NCBI GenBank assembly: GCA_011170325.1 | Contig: DUEX01000001.1 | Coordinates: 64,373 to 106,059, forward strand | DNA from: Dehalococcoidia bacterium | GTDB lineage: Bacteria; Chloroflexota; Dehalococcoidia; GIF9; UBA5629 | DNA length: 41,687 bases | Direction of reading: 5' to 3' | Shown here: in pieces, positions 20,383 to 31,250 of the stretch | Layout: every line of letters begins with the position of its first letter | Position numbering within the stretch: the stretch's first letter is position 1 | The notes under the pieces: model-generated | Seen by the model: the letters and a program-made list of their open reading frames with translations, nothing else | Told to the model about the DNA's origin: nothing | Database searches by the model: none | Position numbers and translations under genes: made by a program

Positions 20383-20488
20383 TTTACATTTGAAAAATAT
20401 CCTTGCGGAAATGAGGAAGTAACATGCTAAGGCAAGGCCAATGGAGGCTTAGGTCTCCACCTGAAAACTATATTTAGATTTGAAAAAT
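20383..20488 (+). promoter_or_regulatory. Pair of near-identical direct repeats TTTA(C/G)ATTTGAAAAAT upstream of the thiolase gene; candidate operator
   Basis: TTTACATTTGAAAAAT at 20383-20398 and TTTAGATTTGAAAAAT at 20473-20488 (15/16 identical, 90 bp start-to-start). Confidence 0.35.
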
Positions 20489-20511
20489 CAAAATCACAAG
20501 GAGAAATAATT

Positions 20512-21708
20512 ATGGCAAGAAAAGTTGGAATTGTAGGTGCTGGGGTGACACCGTTTAGAGGTAAATGGTATGAGAAGACTTATTATGAACTGGCTCAGAT
20601 GGCTACCAGAGAGGCAGTGCAGGATGCGGCTATCTCCATAAAGAATGTAGATGCTACCTTCTACGGCATCTATAATGATATCTTTGAGAGAGCTGCCATC
20701 CCTGAGCATCCCCTCCAAGGTATTATAGGAATGCAAAACAAATTTGGGATCCGCATTAGTTGTGGTGGGGCAACAGGTGCCTATACCCTATCAGCAGCCC
20801 ATGCCTACCTAGCTGGGGAGAGATTCAAGACCGCCTTGGTCCTAGGGGTGGAGAAGGCTACCGACTGTTTTGATTTCCTATCCATGTCAGCTACCCCAGA
20901 GGTTATTAAGAGTATCGGTTGGTCCGGAGACAGCTTCTTCGAACAGAAGATAGGCTGGAGCGCTTCGGATAGCTATGCCGAGATAGTTCTGGGTTATATG
21001 GATGAATATCCTGGCACCTTGAAACCGGAGGTCACTGCTCAGATATCATCTCAGCTCAGCAAACAAGTAAGGACTAATCCTTATGCCCAGCGGCAGTTTG
21101 ATCAGGTAACCCCTGAGGAGGTAATGAACTCCAGATATATAGTCTACCCATTTAAGGAGTTAGAGATATGCGTCTACACTGAAGGTGCTGCTGCTCTGAT
21201 CCTGGCTGAAGAGGAGACGGCAAAAGCCATCGCCAAGAACAGTGGAAAGCCCATAGTTTGGATAACAGGCGTTGGCGAAGCTAACGAGCACTCCTTTGCC
21301 GGCAAGAATCAGAAGAATATGTCTCACATCGTGTCAGATTACCTGGGGTCTCACCACGCTTATGAAATGGCCGGCATAAAGGACCCTGTCAAGGCTATAG
21401 ATATCGTCGAACTTCATGATGCCTTCGTTCACCAGCTTGAAATCAGCCTGGCAGAGTTCGGTTTGGTACCTTATGAGAAAGTTGATTCCCTTATTGAAGA
21501 GGGCATTATGTTGCCTGGCGGTAGACTTCTAGTTAACCCCTGTGGCGGTCTCATCTATTGTGGACATGCTGTGGGTGCCAGCAACATAATGTCAGCCTGG
21601 TCAGCCAGGAATGAGCTGATCAATAGAAATCTTAAGACAGCTCTGGTGCACGGTACCGGGAGTACTATATCCCAATACACAGCCTGCGCCATATTCGAGC
21701 ATGAATAA
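20512..21708 (+). CDS. Thiolase / SCPx-type acyltransferase
   Basis: KVGIVGAGVTPFRGKWYEKTYYELAQMATREAVQDA; RISCGGATGAYTL; VELHDAFVHQLEISLAEFGLV; NPCGGLIYCGHAVGAS; SD aaggag upstream. Confidence 0.85.
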   Translation: MARKVGIVGAGVTPFRGKWYEKTYYELAQMATREAVQDAAISIKNVDATFYGIYNDIFERAAIPEHPLQGIIGMQNKFGIRISCGGATGAYTLSAAHAYLAGERFKTALVLGVEKATDCFDFLSMSATPEVIKSIGWSGDSFFEQKIGWSASDSYAEIVLGYMDEYPGTLKPEVTAQISSQLSKQVRTNPYAQRQFDQVTPEEVMNSRYIVYPFKELEICVYTEGAAALILAEEETAKAIAKNSGKPIVWITGVGEANEHSFAGKNQKNMSHIVSDYLGSHHAYEMAGIKDPVKAIDIVELHDAFVHQLEISLAEFGLVPYEKVDSLIEEGIMLPGGRLLVNPCGGLIYCGHAVGASNIMSAWSARNELINRNLKTALVHGTGSTISQYTACAIFEHE

Positions 21709-21730
21709 AAAATAACAAAGGAGGTTATTG

Positions 21731-22738
21731 ATGACAGAAAAGGTACAAAAGGTCATACCTGATGAGTACATACCAGAAGTCAGAAGCAGGGTAGTAACCA
21801 TTGATAATAAAGACTACTTGTTACAAAACGATGCTATGTTCACTTTCTACGAGCGAAGTATGGGTGAGTTTTCACCTTTCTTCCTGGCCATTAAAGATGA
21901 AAAGAAGATACTGGGCTGCAAATGCCCCAAGTGTGGTATTGTCAGGGTGCCACCGATGGTGACCCACTGTCCTGATTGCAATTTCACCCCCACGGAGCTA
22001 GTAGAAGTGGAGCAGGTAGGCAAGATGAACACCACCCCACCTATTACTTACTTCGCCACCTCAATGTTTCTGGACAAGGCGCCATTTGGCAGAGGTCGGG
22101 TAATACTTAACGGCGCTGATACCGCCTTAAGTGTCATGCTCTACACTACAACAGGCATATTAGTACCAGGGTTAATCAAGAAGGGCACCGAGGTGAAGGT
22201 AATTTTTGGGGATGAGCGTATCGGTCAGATAACAGACATCTACTGCGTGCCCGCCTCTGAGCTTACCCCAGAGCAACTCGCTAAGAAGGGACTCCAAGAA
22301 TCGGAACTAAACTGGGAGGCACCGAAAGAACCTGAATTCCCTGAGGCTAGCGATGAGGATATGGCCGTTTACAAACAGTCTCTTAAAGAGATGCAGGCTC
22401 TGGCTGCTGAGATGAGTAGGTCGAAACGTGCCCGTAAAGCTATTGAAGGCTGGAAGCGAGATATTGCGGTAAAGACAAAGGGCGGCGAGTTTGCCATGTA
22501 TATCGATGACGGCGATTTCAAGATTGAGGAAAAGAAACTGAAGTCTCCCGACTTCGTCATGGCCTGCGAAGACCCCAGAACCCTACTCGATGGCCTCATG
22601 TATAATGGCGCCATTACCGATTCTGTGATAATGAAAAGGCTATGGATAAGTAAGAATTTGGAGTTCAACACCATCTTCAAACTAGATAGGTTAGCTCGAT
22701 TTCTAGCCAGGGAGAAGAAGGAGCAGGCAGTGAAGTAA
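21731..22738 (+). CDS. DUF35-type Zn-ribbon/OB-fold protein with a C-terminal SCP2-like sterol-carrier domain
   Basis: Zn-ribbon CKCPKCGIVRVPPMVTHCPDC followed by OB-like strands; C-terminal GEFAMYIDDGDFKIEEKKLKSPDFVMACEDPRTLLDGLMYNGAITDSVIMKRLWISKNLEFNTIFKLDRLARFL resembles SCP2. Confidence 0.75.
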   Translation: MTEKVQKVIPDEYIPEVRSRVVTIDNKDYLLQNDAMFTFYERSMGEFSPFFLAIKDEKKILGCKCPKCGIVRVPPMVTHCPDCNFTPTELVEVEQVGKMNTTPPITYFATSMFLDKAPFGRGRVILNGADTALSVMLYTTTGILVPGLIKKGTEVKVIFGDERIGQITDIYCVPASELTPEQLAKKGLQESELNWEAPKEPEFPEASDEDMAVYKQSLKEMQALAAEMSRSKRARKAIEGWKRDIAVKTKGGEFAMYIDDGDFKIEEKKLKSPDFVMACEDPRTLLDGLMYNGAITDSVIMKRLWISKNLEFNTIFKLDRLARFLAREKKEQAVK

Positions 22739-22826
22739 CTTGAATTAGTACTCGACAAGGCTACGGCAAGAAGAGTAAAGAGTTCCTTATACTAGATATA
22801 AAATAACTCTGCAGAAGCGGGGCTAT

Positions 22827-24011
22827 ATGGATTTTAACCTTACTGAAGAGCAAAAGATGATTGCTAGCTCTGCGAAAGAGATAGCTGAGGCCTTTGGCCC
22901 AGAATATTGGAGGCAAAAGGAGGAAAAGGGGGAATTTGGTGATGAGTTTTGGAAGGCAATAGGCGATGCTGGATTTGTTGGTATAGCGATTCCTGAAGAA
23001 TACGGCGGCTCGGGAAGGGGAACCACCGAGCTGCTCACAGCCATGGAAGAGTTAGCGGCCAACGGTTGTGGAATGGCCGGTGTGTGGTACCTTATTCTGA
23101 CCGAAGTTTTCGGCGGTTTAAGCATAGTAAGACATGGAGCAGAGGAGCATAAAAGGAAATACTTACCAGGGATAGCTAAAGGGGAACTCGAGTTTTGTAT
23201 GGCGCTTACGGAGCCAGATGCTGGGTCAAATACCTTAAACACAAAAACGACGGCGAAAAAGCAAGGCAATGAGTGGGTTATAGAGGGGAATAAGACTTTC
23301 ATTAGTGGGGCTGATAGAGCCAAAGGCATGATGATTGTCGCTAGAACAACGCCGAAAGAGAAAGTCACCAAGAAAACGCTAGGGCTAAGCCTCTTCCTTA
23401 CAGACTTACCACACGAACTTGTTGAAGTGAAGCCTATACCTAAGCATGGCATAAACTACTCGCACTCGTGTCAAGTTTCATTTAATGGTCTAAGGCTGCC
23501 AGAAAATGCTCTCATGCCACCACAAGACTTGGGCTGGTATTCCGTGCTTGATACACTAAATCCTGAGAGAATGAGCTTCACGGCTGCAGCTGTAGGCATA
23601 GCTAGGCTTGCAATAAATAAGGCTGTAGATTATTCGAAACAGAGAAAAGTTTTCGGCGACGTGCCCATTGGGAGCTACCAGGGGTTACAGTTCCCATTAG
23701 CAGAGGCTTATGCCACTTTGGAGGCTGCAAGGCTATTGAATTTCAAGGCAGCATCGTTATTTGATAATGGTGCAGATGCAGCATCAGTCGGAGCAGCAGT
23801 CAACATGTCATCGGTTGCTGCAGTCGAGAATGCTACTAAAGCCGTTTATTGGGCAATGCAGGTTTTCGGTGGCTATGGATATGCAAAAGAATACGATATT
23901 GAAAGATGGTGGAGAGAGATCAACTTGATTAGGCTGGCTCCGCTAACACACCAAATGGCGCTGAATTACATTGGGGAACACGTCCTTGGAATGCCGAGAG
24001 CCTATTATTGA
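22827..24011 (+). CDS. Acyl-CoA dehydrogenase
   Basis: MDFNLTEEQKMIASSAKEIAEAF; MALTEPDAGSNTLNTKTTAKKQGNEWVIEGNKTFISGA; YSKQRKVFGDVPIGSYQGLQFPLAEAY; MQVFGGYGYAKEYDIERWWREI. Confidence 0.95.
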   Translation: MDFNLTEEQKMIASSAKEIAEAFGPEYWRQKEEKGEFGDEFWKAIGDAGFVGIAIPEEYGGSGRGTTELLTAMEELAANGCGMAGVWYLILTEVFGGLSIVRHGAEEHKRKYLPGIAKGELEFCMALTEPDAGSNTLNTKTTAKKQGNEWVIEGNKTFISGADRAKGMMIVARTTPKEKVTKKTLGLSLFLTDLPHELVEVKPIPKHGINYSHSCQVSFNGLRLPENALMPPQDLGWYSVLDTLNPERMSFTAAAVGIARLAINKAVDYSKQRKVFGDVPIGSYQGLQFPLAEAYATLEAARLLNFKAASLFDNGADAASVGAAVNMSSVAAVENATKAVYWAMQVFGGYGYAKEYDIERWWREINLIRLAPLTHQMALNYIGEHVLGMPRAYY

Positions 24012-24056
24012 TTATGACATTCTCTTGACAGCTACTAAGAATAGAAGGAGGTTGTC

Positions 24057-26012
24057 ATGAGTAAGTTGCTTTGGGAACCATCAGCAGAACGGAAAAAGAA
24101 CGCCAATATGACCAAGTTTATAGATTTCGTTAATAAGCGTTATGGGCGGAAATTCAGTTCCTATGATGACCTGTATTACTGGTCGATAAACAATATACCG
24201 GATTTCTGGGCTGCCATGTGGGATTTCGCTGACATCAAGGCCTCCAAGGGCTATGATACCGTCAGTGATGACCTCAACAAAATGCCAGGTGCCAAATGGT
24301 TTACTGGGGCAAGACTGAATATCGCCGAAAATCTACTCAGGTATAGAGATGACCATACAGCTTTCATATTTAAAGGGGAAACTCAAAAATCAGCCAGAAT
24401 GAGCTACGCAGAACTTTATGATTCTGTAGCGCGTCTGGCAAAACCGCTTCGGCAGGTAGGAGTTGGTCCGGGAGATCGGGTAGCTGCGTACATGCCTAAT
24501 ATGATTGAGACGGCTATTGCTATGCTTGCTGCTACCAGCATCGGTGCCACATGGGCTTCCTGTGCTACTGATATCGGTCCAGGCGCAGCGTTGGACCGCC
24601 TTGGTCAAATCGAACCAAAGGTTTTATTTACTGTTAATGGATACTTTTATAAAGGGAAGGCTTTTGATTCTCTTTCCAATGCAGCTGAGATTGCAAAGGG
24701 AATAACTTCGATTAAAAAAGTTATAGTAGCTTCTTACATGGGCGACAAACCTGATATTAGCTATATTCCTAACTCCGTATACTTTGATGATTTCCTGTCT
24801 AAAGAAAGAGGACTTGAGATTCAGTTTGAACAATTACCCTTCGATCACCCCGTATATATTATGTTTTCTTCTGGAACAACCGGTAAGCCGAAGTGCATGG
24901 TTCAGGGAGCTGGCGGAATTCTTATTAATCATCTAAAGGAGCTAATACTCCACACTGATTTGAAACGAGAAGATGTTCACTTCTTCATAACAACTTGTAG
25001 CTGGATGATGTGGAACTGGATTCTAAGCTCTTTGGCAGTAGGAAACACTTTAATTTTATACGATGGCAATCCCACTTACCCTGATCCAGGCGCTATGTGG
25101 AAGTTAATTCAGGATGAGAAAGTAACCATGTTTGGTTGCAGCGCAAGTTATATTAACTATCTCAGAAGCGAAGGAATTAAGCCTGGGAAAAACTATGATT
25201 TGTCATCATTACAACAAATATGGCAAACTGGCTCATCTCTTTCCGCTGAAGGATTCGAGTATATTTACCAAGAGATCAAGAAAGATTTATGGCTTAATTC
25301 TAGTTCGGGCGGCACAGACATTAATGGTTGTTTTTGCACTGGAAACCCCCTTAGTCCTGTATATGCTGGTGAACTACAGGGTGCTAGTTTAGCCATGAAA
25401 GTAAACGTATACGATGAACAAGGTAAGCCAATAGTCGACCGAGAGGGAGAACTTGTCTGTGAGGCTCCGGCCCCTTCAATGCCGCTTTACTTCTGGAATG
25501 ACCCAGACGGCAAAAAATACAAAGAGGCTTACTTTGAGGTCTATCCCAATGTATGGCGCCATGGTGACTACATCATCCGTCATAGTGACACAGGTGGGTT
25601 TACCTTCTTTGGCCGTTCTGATTCCGTGTTAAAGCCTTCTGGAGTTCGAATAGGTACAGCTGAGATATATAATCAAGTGGAAGAATTGGAAGAAGTTGCT
25701 GATAGTCTTGCAATAGGACAGAGATGGGAAGGAGATCAGCGTATTATTCTTTTCGTTAAACTCGCTCAAGGGTACAATTTGACAGAAGATTTGAAAAACA
25801 AGATTAAAAGGACTCTGCGTAAAAATGCTTCCCCCCGACATGTTCCGGATAAAATCATCCAAACGCGTGATATCCCTTATACTCTGAATATGAAGAAGGT
25901 TGAAAGCGCAGTCACGAATATAATACATGGCAGACCAGTCCTGAATAGAGACGCTTTGGTCAACCCTGAGTCTTTGGATTTCTACGAAAACCTTAAAGAG
26001 CTCCAAACATAA
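24057..26012 (+). CDS. Acetoacetyl-CoA synthetase-like acyl-CoA ligase (ANL superfamily)
   Basis: N-terminal ACAS-type domain DDLYYWSINNIPDFWAAMWDFADIKAS; IMFSSGTTGKPKCMVQGAGG; WMMWNWILSSLAVGNTLILYDGNP; GRSDSVLKPSGVRIGTAEIY. Confidence 0.9.
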   Translation: MSKLLWEPSAERKKNANMTKFIDFVNKRYGRKFSSYDDLYYWSINNIPDFWAAMWDFADIKASKGYDTVSDDLNKMPGAKWFTGARLNIAENLLRYRDDHTAFIFKGETQKSARMSYAELYDSVARLAKPLRQVGVGPGDRVAAYMPNMIETAIAMLAATSIGATWASCATDIGPGAALDRLGQIEPKVLFTVNGYFYKGKAFDSLSNAAEIAKGITSIKKVIVASYMGDKPDISYIPNSVYFDDFLSKERGLEIQFEQLPFDHPVYIMFSSGTTGKPKCMVQGAGGILINHLKELILHTDLKREDVHFFITTCSWMMWNWILSSLAVGNTLILYDGNPTYPDPGAMWKLIQDEKVTMFGCSASYINYLRSEGIKPGKNYDLSSLQQIWQTGSSLSAEGFEYIYQEIKKDLWLNSSSGGTDINGCFCTGNPLSPVYAGELQGASLAMKVNVYDEQGKPIVDREGELVCEAPAPSMPLYFWNDPDGKKYKEAYFEVYPNVWRHGDYIIRHSDTGGFTFFGRSDSVLKPSGVRIGTAEIYNQVEELEEVADSLAIGQRWEGDQRIILFVKLAQGYNLTEDLKNKIKRTLRKNASPRHVPDKIIQTRDIPYTLNMKKVESAVTNIIHGRPVLNRDALVNPESLDFYENLKELQT

Positions 26013-26205
26013 CGCCCTAAGTATTAGTTACTTTATGTCAACATAACCTGATATAACTGGCAGTGGGCTCGCATAAAGAGCAAGCCATAGCTCCCCAACG
26101 GCGATTCAAATCCCTACCCACAACAAGTGCAACACACTGGCTGCAGTACGAGTAATTTGATGGCTGACTAAAGTAAAGGCTACTATACTTATTGAATGAC
26201 CGCTA

Positions 26206-29070
26206 TTACGTAGTCAAGGAATACTCTCTTTGCTGCTTCTGTAGTACACCACACAGGTATTGCCCAGTAAATGAGGCTTCAATCTGGGCTATCTCCTCAG
26301 GAGTGCCGGTAGCTATGATGTAGCCTCCCTCATCGCCGGCACCGGGGCCAAGGTCGATGATATAGTCAGCGTTCTTGATTACATCCAGGTGGTGCTCGAT
26401 AATAACCACTGTATTGCCAGCATCTACTAAGCGTTGGAGCACTTGCAGTAAGCAAGCTATATCGGCAAAGGAGAGACCGGTGGTAGGCTCATCGAGTATG
26501 TAAAGGGTTTTGCCTGTGGAACGCCGCGATAATTCAGTGGCAAGTTTTACTCGCTGGGCTTCACCGCCAGATAGGGTTGGCGCTGGTTGTCCCAGACGGA
26601 TGTAGCCTAAGCCAACATCTCGTAGTGTTTCTAGCTTGCTTTTAACCTTCGGAAAGTGTTCAAAGAAGGCTAAAGCTTCATCCACACTCATATCCAGAAT
26701 ATCGGCAATATTTTTACCTTTGAAGTATATCTCCAGTGCTTCACGGTTATAGCGCTTACCTTTGCATATTTCGCAGGGCACAGTAACATCGGGGAGAAAT
26801 TGCATTTCTATCTGGATATAGCCTTCGCCCTGGCAGGCTTCACAGCGTCCACCACGGACATTGAAGGAAAACCGCCCTGGTGGGTAACCACGCATACGAG
26901 CTTCAGGGACAGTTGCAAAAAGCTCCCGAATGGGAGTGAAGGTTCCAGTATAAGTGGCTGGGTTGCTGCGTGGAGTGCGGCCGATGGGTGATTGGTCAAT
27001 ATTGACCACCTTGTCAATGTACTCAACACCAATGATACCGTCACATTCCCCCGGTCTATCCTTCGCCTGGTAGAATATCTGAGCCACCTTCTTGTATAGC
27101 ACCTCATTGATAAGAGTGCTTTTACCACTGCCTGAAACGCCGCTGATGCAGATAAATTTACCTAAGGGAATACTTACATCAATATTCTTCAAGTTATTCT
27201 CGCGAGCACCTTTGATTACCAACTCTTTACCTAACCCGGGACGGCGTTCGTCAGGTAGGGGGATTTGTTTTGCTCTGCTGAGGTATTGCCCAGTTACTGA
27301 CTCAGGACAACTCACAATGTCTTGTAATGCTCCGGTAGCGACAATCAAGCCGCCGTGTTCACCAGCGCCGGGACCCATATCAATAATATAATCAGCAGCC
27401 CGCATCATAGCTTCATCGTGCTCTACGATGAGAATAGTATTACCCAAGTCACGCAGTCTCTTCATTGTCTCAATAAGACGGAAAATATCGGCAGGGTGCA
27501 AGCCAATTGTAGGCTCATCACAGATATAAAGCACTCCCATGAGACCACTGCCGATTTGAGTAGCTAAGCGGATTCTCTGGGCTTCACCACCACTCAATGT
27601 TGCTGAGGGACGGTCTAGGGTCAGGTAGCCTAGTCCGATGTCTCTGAGGAAACCGAGGCGGGAACTGATCTCTTTAAGAATCTGGTGGGCTATCGTTAGT
27701 TCATGAGATGTTAGACGGGATTTGCCGTTTTGGTCGCCACTGAGGAGCCGTATCCATTGCAGTGTTTCTAAAGCAGATAGTTCGGTGACATCCATTACAT
27801 TCTTGCCGTCGATAGTAACGGCTAAAGATTCAGGCTTGAGCCGCTTCCCGTGGCAAACTGGGCAAGGATAGGAAGTCATAAACCGTGCAACTTCGGTACG
27901 TGAGTGGCTGGACTCAGTTTCTCGATAGAAACGTTCCAGGTAGGTTACCACTCCCTCATAAGTGGTGAAATACTCCCTAATTCGCCCATAGCGATTTCGA
28001 TATCTTACTAGTTCTCCGTCTTCTCCATAGAGGATGAGGTTGAGGTGCTCCTGACTAAGATTGCTAACCGGGGTTTGAAGCGAGAAACCATAGCGTCGGG
28101 CCAGATCATATAGCTGGCTGGCACGCCAGGAAGCCCATCCCCAGACGCGAATAGCGCCTTCAGCCAGGCTGAGATTCTTGTTAGGTATGAGTAGGTCAGG
28201 GTCGATCTCCAGCTTTACACCGAGCCCGCTACATTCAGGGCAAGCCCCGTGGGGACTATTGAAGCTAAAGGTCCGAGGGGCAATCTCACCTAAGCTAATG
28301 CCGCAATGGACACAGGCAAAATGCTCAGAGAAAAGCAATTCCTCTCCATCGACGATTGAGACAAGGACAACGCCAGCCCCAAGCTTTAGCGCTGTCTCTA
28401 CGGAGTCAGCAATGCGGCTAATATTTTCAGCTTCTCCTATCTGAAGTCGGTCAACTACCGCTTCAATAGTATGCTTTTTGTTCTTGTCCAATTCGAATTC
28501 CTCGGAGAGGTCGTGAATGTATCCGTCAACTCGAACGCGGACGAAGCCGGCTTTGCGCAGATCGTCAAATACTGCTTGATGCTCTCCTTTCCTATCCTTG
28601 ATTAGTGGTGACAGAACCATAATTCGGCTACCGCTGGGTATTTCTTGTACAGCGTCTACAATTTGCTGTACAGTCTGCCGGGAGATTTCGCGTCCACACT
28701 TGGGGCAGTGGGGATGACCAACGCGAGCGAAGAGAAGACGTAAATAGTCATAAATCTCAGTTACTGTGCCTACGGTGGAGCGTGGATTGTGTGAAGGCCC
28801 TTTTTGGTCAATTGAGATAGCCGGGCTCAGTCCCTCAATATAGTCGACATCGGGCTTCTCCATCCGCCCCAAAAACTGGCGGGCATAGGCAGATAACGAC
28901 TCTACATAGCGACGTTGTCCTTCGGCATATACAGTATCGAAAGCTAAGGAGCTTTTGCCTGAACCGGAGACGCCAGTGATAACCACTAGCTTATCCCGAG
29001 GCACAATTACATCTATATTCTTAAGGTTATGCTCCCGAGCCCCTTTTATAATTATGTTATCTGAGGGCAT
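26206..29070 (-). CDS. uvrA: Excinuclease ABC subunit A
   Basis: [71 protein letters not shown]; two ABC signatures LSGGEAQR; zinc motifs CPECSG and CEACQGEG. Confidence 0.98.
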   Translation of the reverse strand: MPSDNIIIKGAREHNLKNIDVIVPRDKLVVITGVSGSGKSSLAFDTVYAEGQRRYVESLSAYARQFLGRMEKPDVDYIEGLSPAISIDQKGPSHNPRSTVGTVTEIYDYLRLLFARVGHPHCPKCGREISRQTVQQIVDAVQEIPSGSRIMVLSPLIKDRKGEHQAVFDDLRKAGFVRVRVDGYIHDLSEEFELDKNKKHTIEAVVDRLQIGEAENISRIADSVETALKLGAGVVLVSIVDGEELLFSEHFACVHCGISLGEIAPRTFSFNSPHGACPECSGLGVKLEIDPDLLIPNKNLSLAEGAIRVWGWASWRASQLYDLARRYGFSLQTPVSNLSQEHLNLILYGEDGELVRYRNRYGRIREYFTTYEGVVTYLERFYRETESSHSRTEVARFMTSYPCPVCHGKRLKPESLAVTIDGKNVMDVTELSALETLQWIRLLSGDQNGKSRLTSHELTIAHQILKEISSRLGFLRDIGLGYLTLDRPSATLSGGEAQRIRLATQIGSGLMGVLYICDEPTIGLHPADIFRLIETMKRLRDLGNTILIVEHDEAMMRAADYIIDMGPGAGEHGGLIVATGALQDIVSCPESVTGQYLSRAKQIPLPDERRPGLGKELVIKGARENNLKNIDVSIPLGKFICISGVSGSGKSTLINEVLYKKVAQIFYQAKDRPGECDGIIGVEYIDKVVNIDQSPIGRTPRSNPATYTGTFTPIRELFATVPEARMRGYPPGRFSFNVRGGRCEACQGEGYIQIEMQFLPDVTVPCEICKGKRYNREALEIYFKGKNIADILDMSVDEALAFFEHFPKVKSKLETLRDVGLGYIRLGQPAPTLSGGEAQRVKLATELSRRSTGKTLYILDEPTTGLSFADIACLLQVLQRLVDAGNTVVIIEHHLDVIKNADYIIDLGPGAGDEGGYIIATGTPEEIAQIEASFTGQYLCGVLQKQQREYSLTT

Positions 29071-29593
29071 ACCCTTTCCTTATGGAATGCTTCCAAGTAT
29101 CTATTGTAGCACGAGACTAATACAAAGGCACGCAACAGAGGGTTACCGATAGAGTGGAGGGTTGCAGCAATTGTATCAGCCAGCCACATATATTGAGGCA
29201 GTTACATTCTATTTGCTGACGCTTAATTCTAATCCGTGACTTTTAGTAATTTCATTGAGGCTATCAACATGCTGCAGGTATAGGTACTTCTCGGAAAAGG
29301 CAAGTTTCAACCCATTTGAAGCACCTGATATCTACATCCACCCATTTTTGGCTAGGCACCCCACTTTCATATCTGTGGTAGACTCTATTGCTAAATCGCA
29401 TAAAGGCATCGCAATGCAATATTCGATATCGCAAAAATGCTACAGTTATAGTAGCGTTGCCGGATGTGCTGAAAGTTTATCGTTTATGATATGATAATTT
29501 ATGCCTCTTGGGATGAGCAGTCCTTGTAACTAATTTGCATACTGAGAGCAGGCGCAAATCCAACATACATTTTGCACTCTTTGGAGGTGTCAC

Positions 29594-31156
29594 GTGGAAA
29601 AAGAAGTAGAAGAGAGGATCAAAAAACTGAAGAAACTTAAAGATATGGCAATGTTGGGGGGAGGGAAAGAAAAGATACAGAAAGTACATGAGAGGAGAAA
29701 GCTAACTGCCAGAGAGAGGATAGAACGACTCCTCGATCCCGGCAGTTTTGCAGAATGGAACATGCTAGTGGCGCATAGCATCGGAGCACCTGGGGATGGC
29801 ATTGTAACCGGGTATGGAACTATAGAGGGGAGAGTCGTCTGCATTTACTCTCAAGACCCCACGGTATTGGGAGGCTCAATAGGTCCTTTGCACGGCCACA
29901 AGATGTATCGCACTATAGAGAGAGCCTTAGATATGAAGGTCCCCTTCATTGGCTTACATGATTCGCCCGGGTACAGAGTGGTAAGGCCAGAAGAAGCAGG
30001 TAGCGCTTTCGGTTTTCGTTCAGAAAAGACCGGACAAGCCGTTTTCTTCATAAATACCCAAGCTTCAGGGGTCATTCCCCAAATTTCTGCTATTTTGGGC
30101 TCGTGCGCAGGTATCTCTGTCTATTCGCCTGCTCTAACTGATTTTATCTTCACCGTTGACGGGACCAGCCATATGTTTATCACCGGACCACGCATCGTTA
30201 AGTCAGTAATGGGAGAAGACCTTTCTATGGAAGAATTGGGGGGATCCAAAGTTCATTCCAGGGTTTCTGGAGTCGCCGACTTCAGGGTGAAAAGTGAAGA
30301 AGAATGCTTCAATATGATTAAGAGGTTGCTATCTTTCTTGCCCTCGAGCAATGACACAGCGCCCCCAGTAATCGATACTGGAGATGACCCTGAGCGGATA
30401 GATGAAACCTTAGCTGAAATTGTTCCTGCTAACCTTCATAAATCTTACGATATGCACCAGGTGATCACTCGCTTGGCTGACAACGGGGATTTCTTTGAAG
30501 TGAAGGCAGAGTTTGCTTCTGAAATGATTGTCGGCTTTGGACGGTTGGCTGGCCAGACAGTAGGCTTTATCGCTAATCAACCCTCAATTCGTGCCGGTAG
30601 CCTAACTATCAATGGCTCAAATAAGCAAGCAAGATTCATCAGATTCTGCGACGCCTTCAACATACCCATAATCTTATTGGTAGACACCCCAGCATACATG
30701 CCAGGTTTACAGCAAGAACATGGGGGGATAATTCGCCACGGCGCTAAAGTGCTCTATGCTCTGTGCGAAGCCATTGTCCCCCGGATTGCGGTTGTGTTGC
30801 GTAAAGCCTATGGAGGAGGAACCTTGGGGATGGGTATAGTGCCTGGCTTTGGCACAGATTTCATCTTCAACTGGCCAATGGTGGAAGCAGGTGTGCTCGG
30901 ACCTGAACAATCGGTAGAACTTTTCTACGCTAAAGAGATAGCTGAGGCAGAAGACCCAGAAAAGTATAAGGCGAAGAAGGTAGAGGAATACCGTGAGAAA
31001 TATGCCAACCCTCTGTTTGAGGCATCCATTGATCCTTATATAGAGGATGTAATTGACCCTAAGGAAACCAGACGAGTATTGATAAAGACGCTAAAACTGC
31101 TACGTAACAAGAAGGTTTTCAGGTATCCCAAACGCCACGGTAATATCCCGTTGTAG
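29594..31156 (+). CDS. Acyl-CoA carboxylase carboxyltransferase (propionyl-CoA carboxylase beta type)
   Basis: KVHERRKLTARERIERLLDPGSFAEWNMLV; GHKMYRTIERALDMKVPFIGLHDSPG; GGSKVHSRVSGVADF; FCDAFNIPIILLVDTPAYMPGLQQEHGGIIRHGAKVLYA; LRKAYGGGTLGMG. Confidence 0.93.
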   Translation: MEKEVEERIKKLKKLKDMAMLGGGKEKIQKVHERRKLTARERIERLLDPGSFAEWNMLVAHSIGAPGDGIVTGYGTIEGRVVCIYSQDPTVLGGSIGPLHGHKMYRTIERALDMKVPFIGLHDSPGYRVVRPEEAGSAFGFRSEKTGQAVFFINTQASGVIPQISAILGSCAGISVYSPALTDFIFTVDGTSHMFITGPRIVKSVMGEDLSMEELGGSKVHSRVSGVADFRVKSEEECFNMIKRLLSFLPSSNDTAPPVIDTGDDPERIDETLAEIVPANLHKSYDMHQVITRLADNGDFFEVKAEFASEMIVGFGRLAGQTVGFIANQPSIRAGSLTINGSNKQARFIRFCDAFNIPIILLVDTPAYMPGLQQEHGGIIRHGAKVLYALCEAIVPRIAVVLRKAYGGGTLGMGIVPGFGTDFIFNWPMVEAGVLGPEQSVELFYAKEIAEAEDPEKYKAKKVEEYREKYANPLFEASIDPYIEDVIDPKETRRVLIKTLKLLRNKKVFRYPKRHGNIPL

Positions 31157-31250
31157 CTTCGGGGAATGAGTTTGACAGCAATGGAAGAGGTACTCCTCAT
31201 ACAGGAAAAATGTACAAGGCCTAGATTATACTTCAAAAAGAGGGGGAATT

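Noticed and set aside
22823-23452. 209-aa minus-strand ORF
   Set aside because: Lies wholly antisense to a canonical acyl-CoA dehydrogenase.
26063-26121. tRNA-like stretch GTGGGCTC...GAGC...GATTCAAATCCC..CCCAC
   Set aside because: GTGGG/CCCAC, a GCTC/GAGC D-arm-like hairpin and a TTCAAAT loop are present, but it spans only 59 nt, has no anticodon arm, and the T-stem does not pair. At most a degraded remnant; a tRNAscan/Infernal run would decide.
29255-29494. 79-aa plus-strand ORF upstream of the carboxyltransferase
   Set aside because: No SD, no recognisable motif and irregular composition; probably chance, although a gene remnant cannot be excluded.
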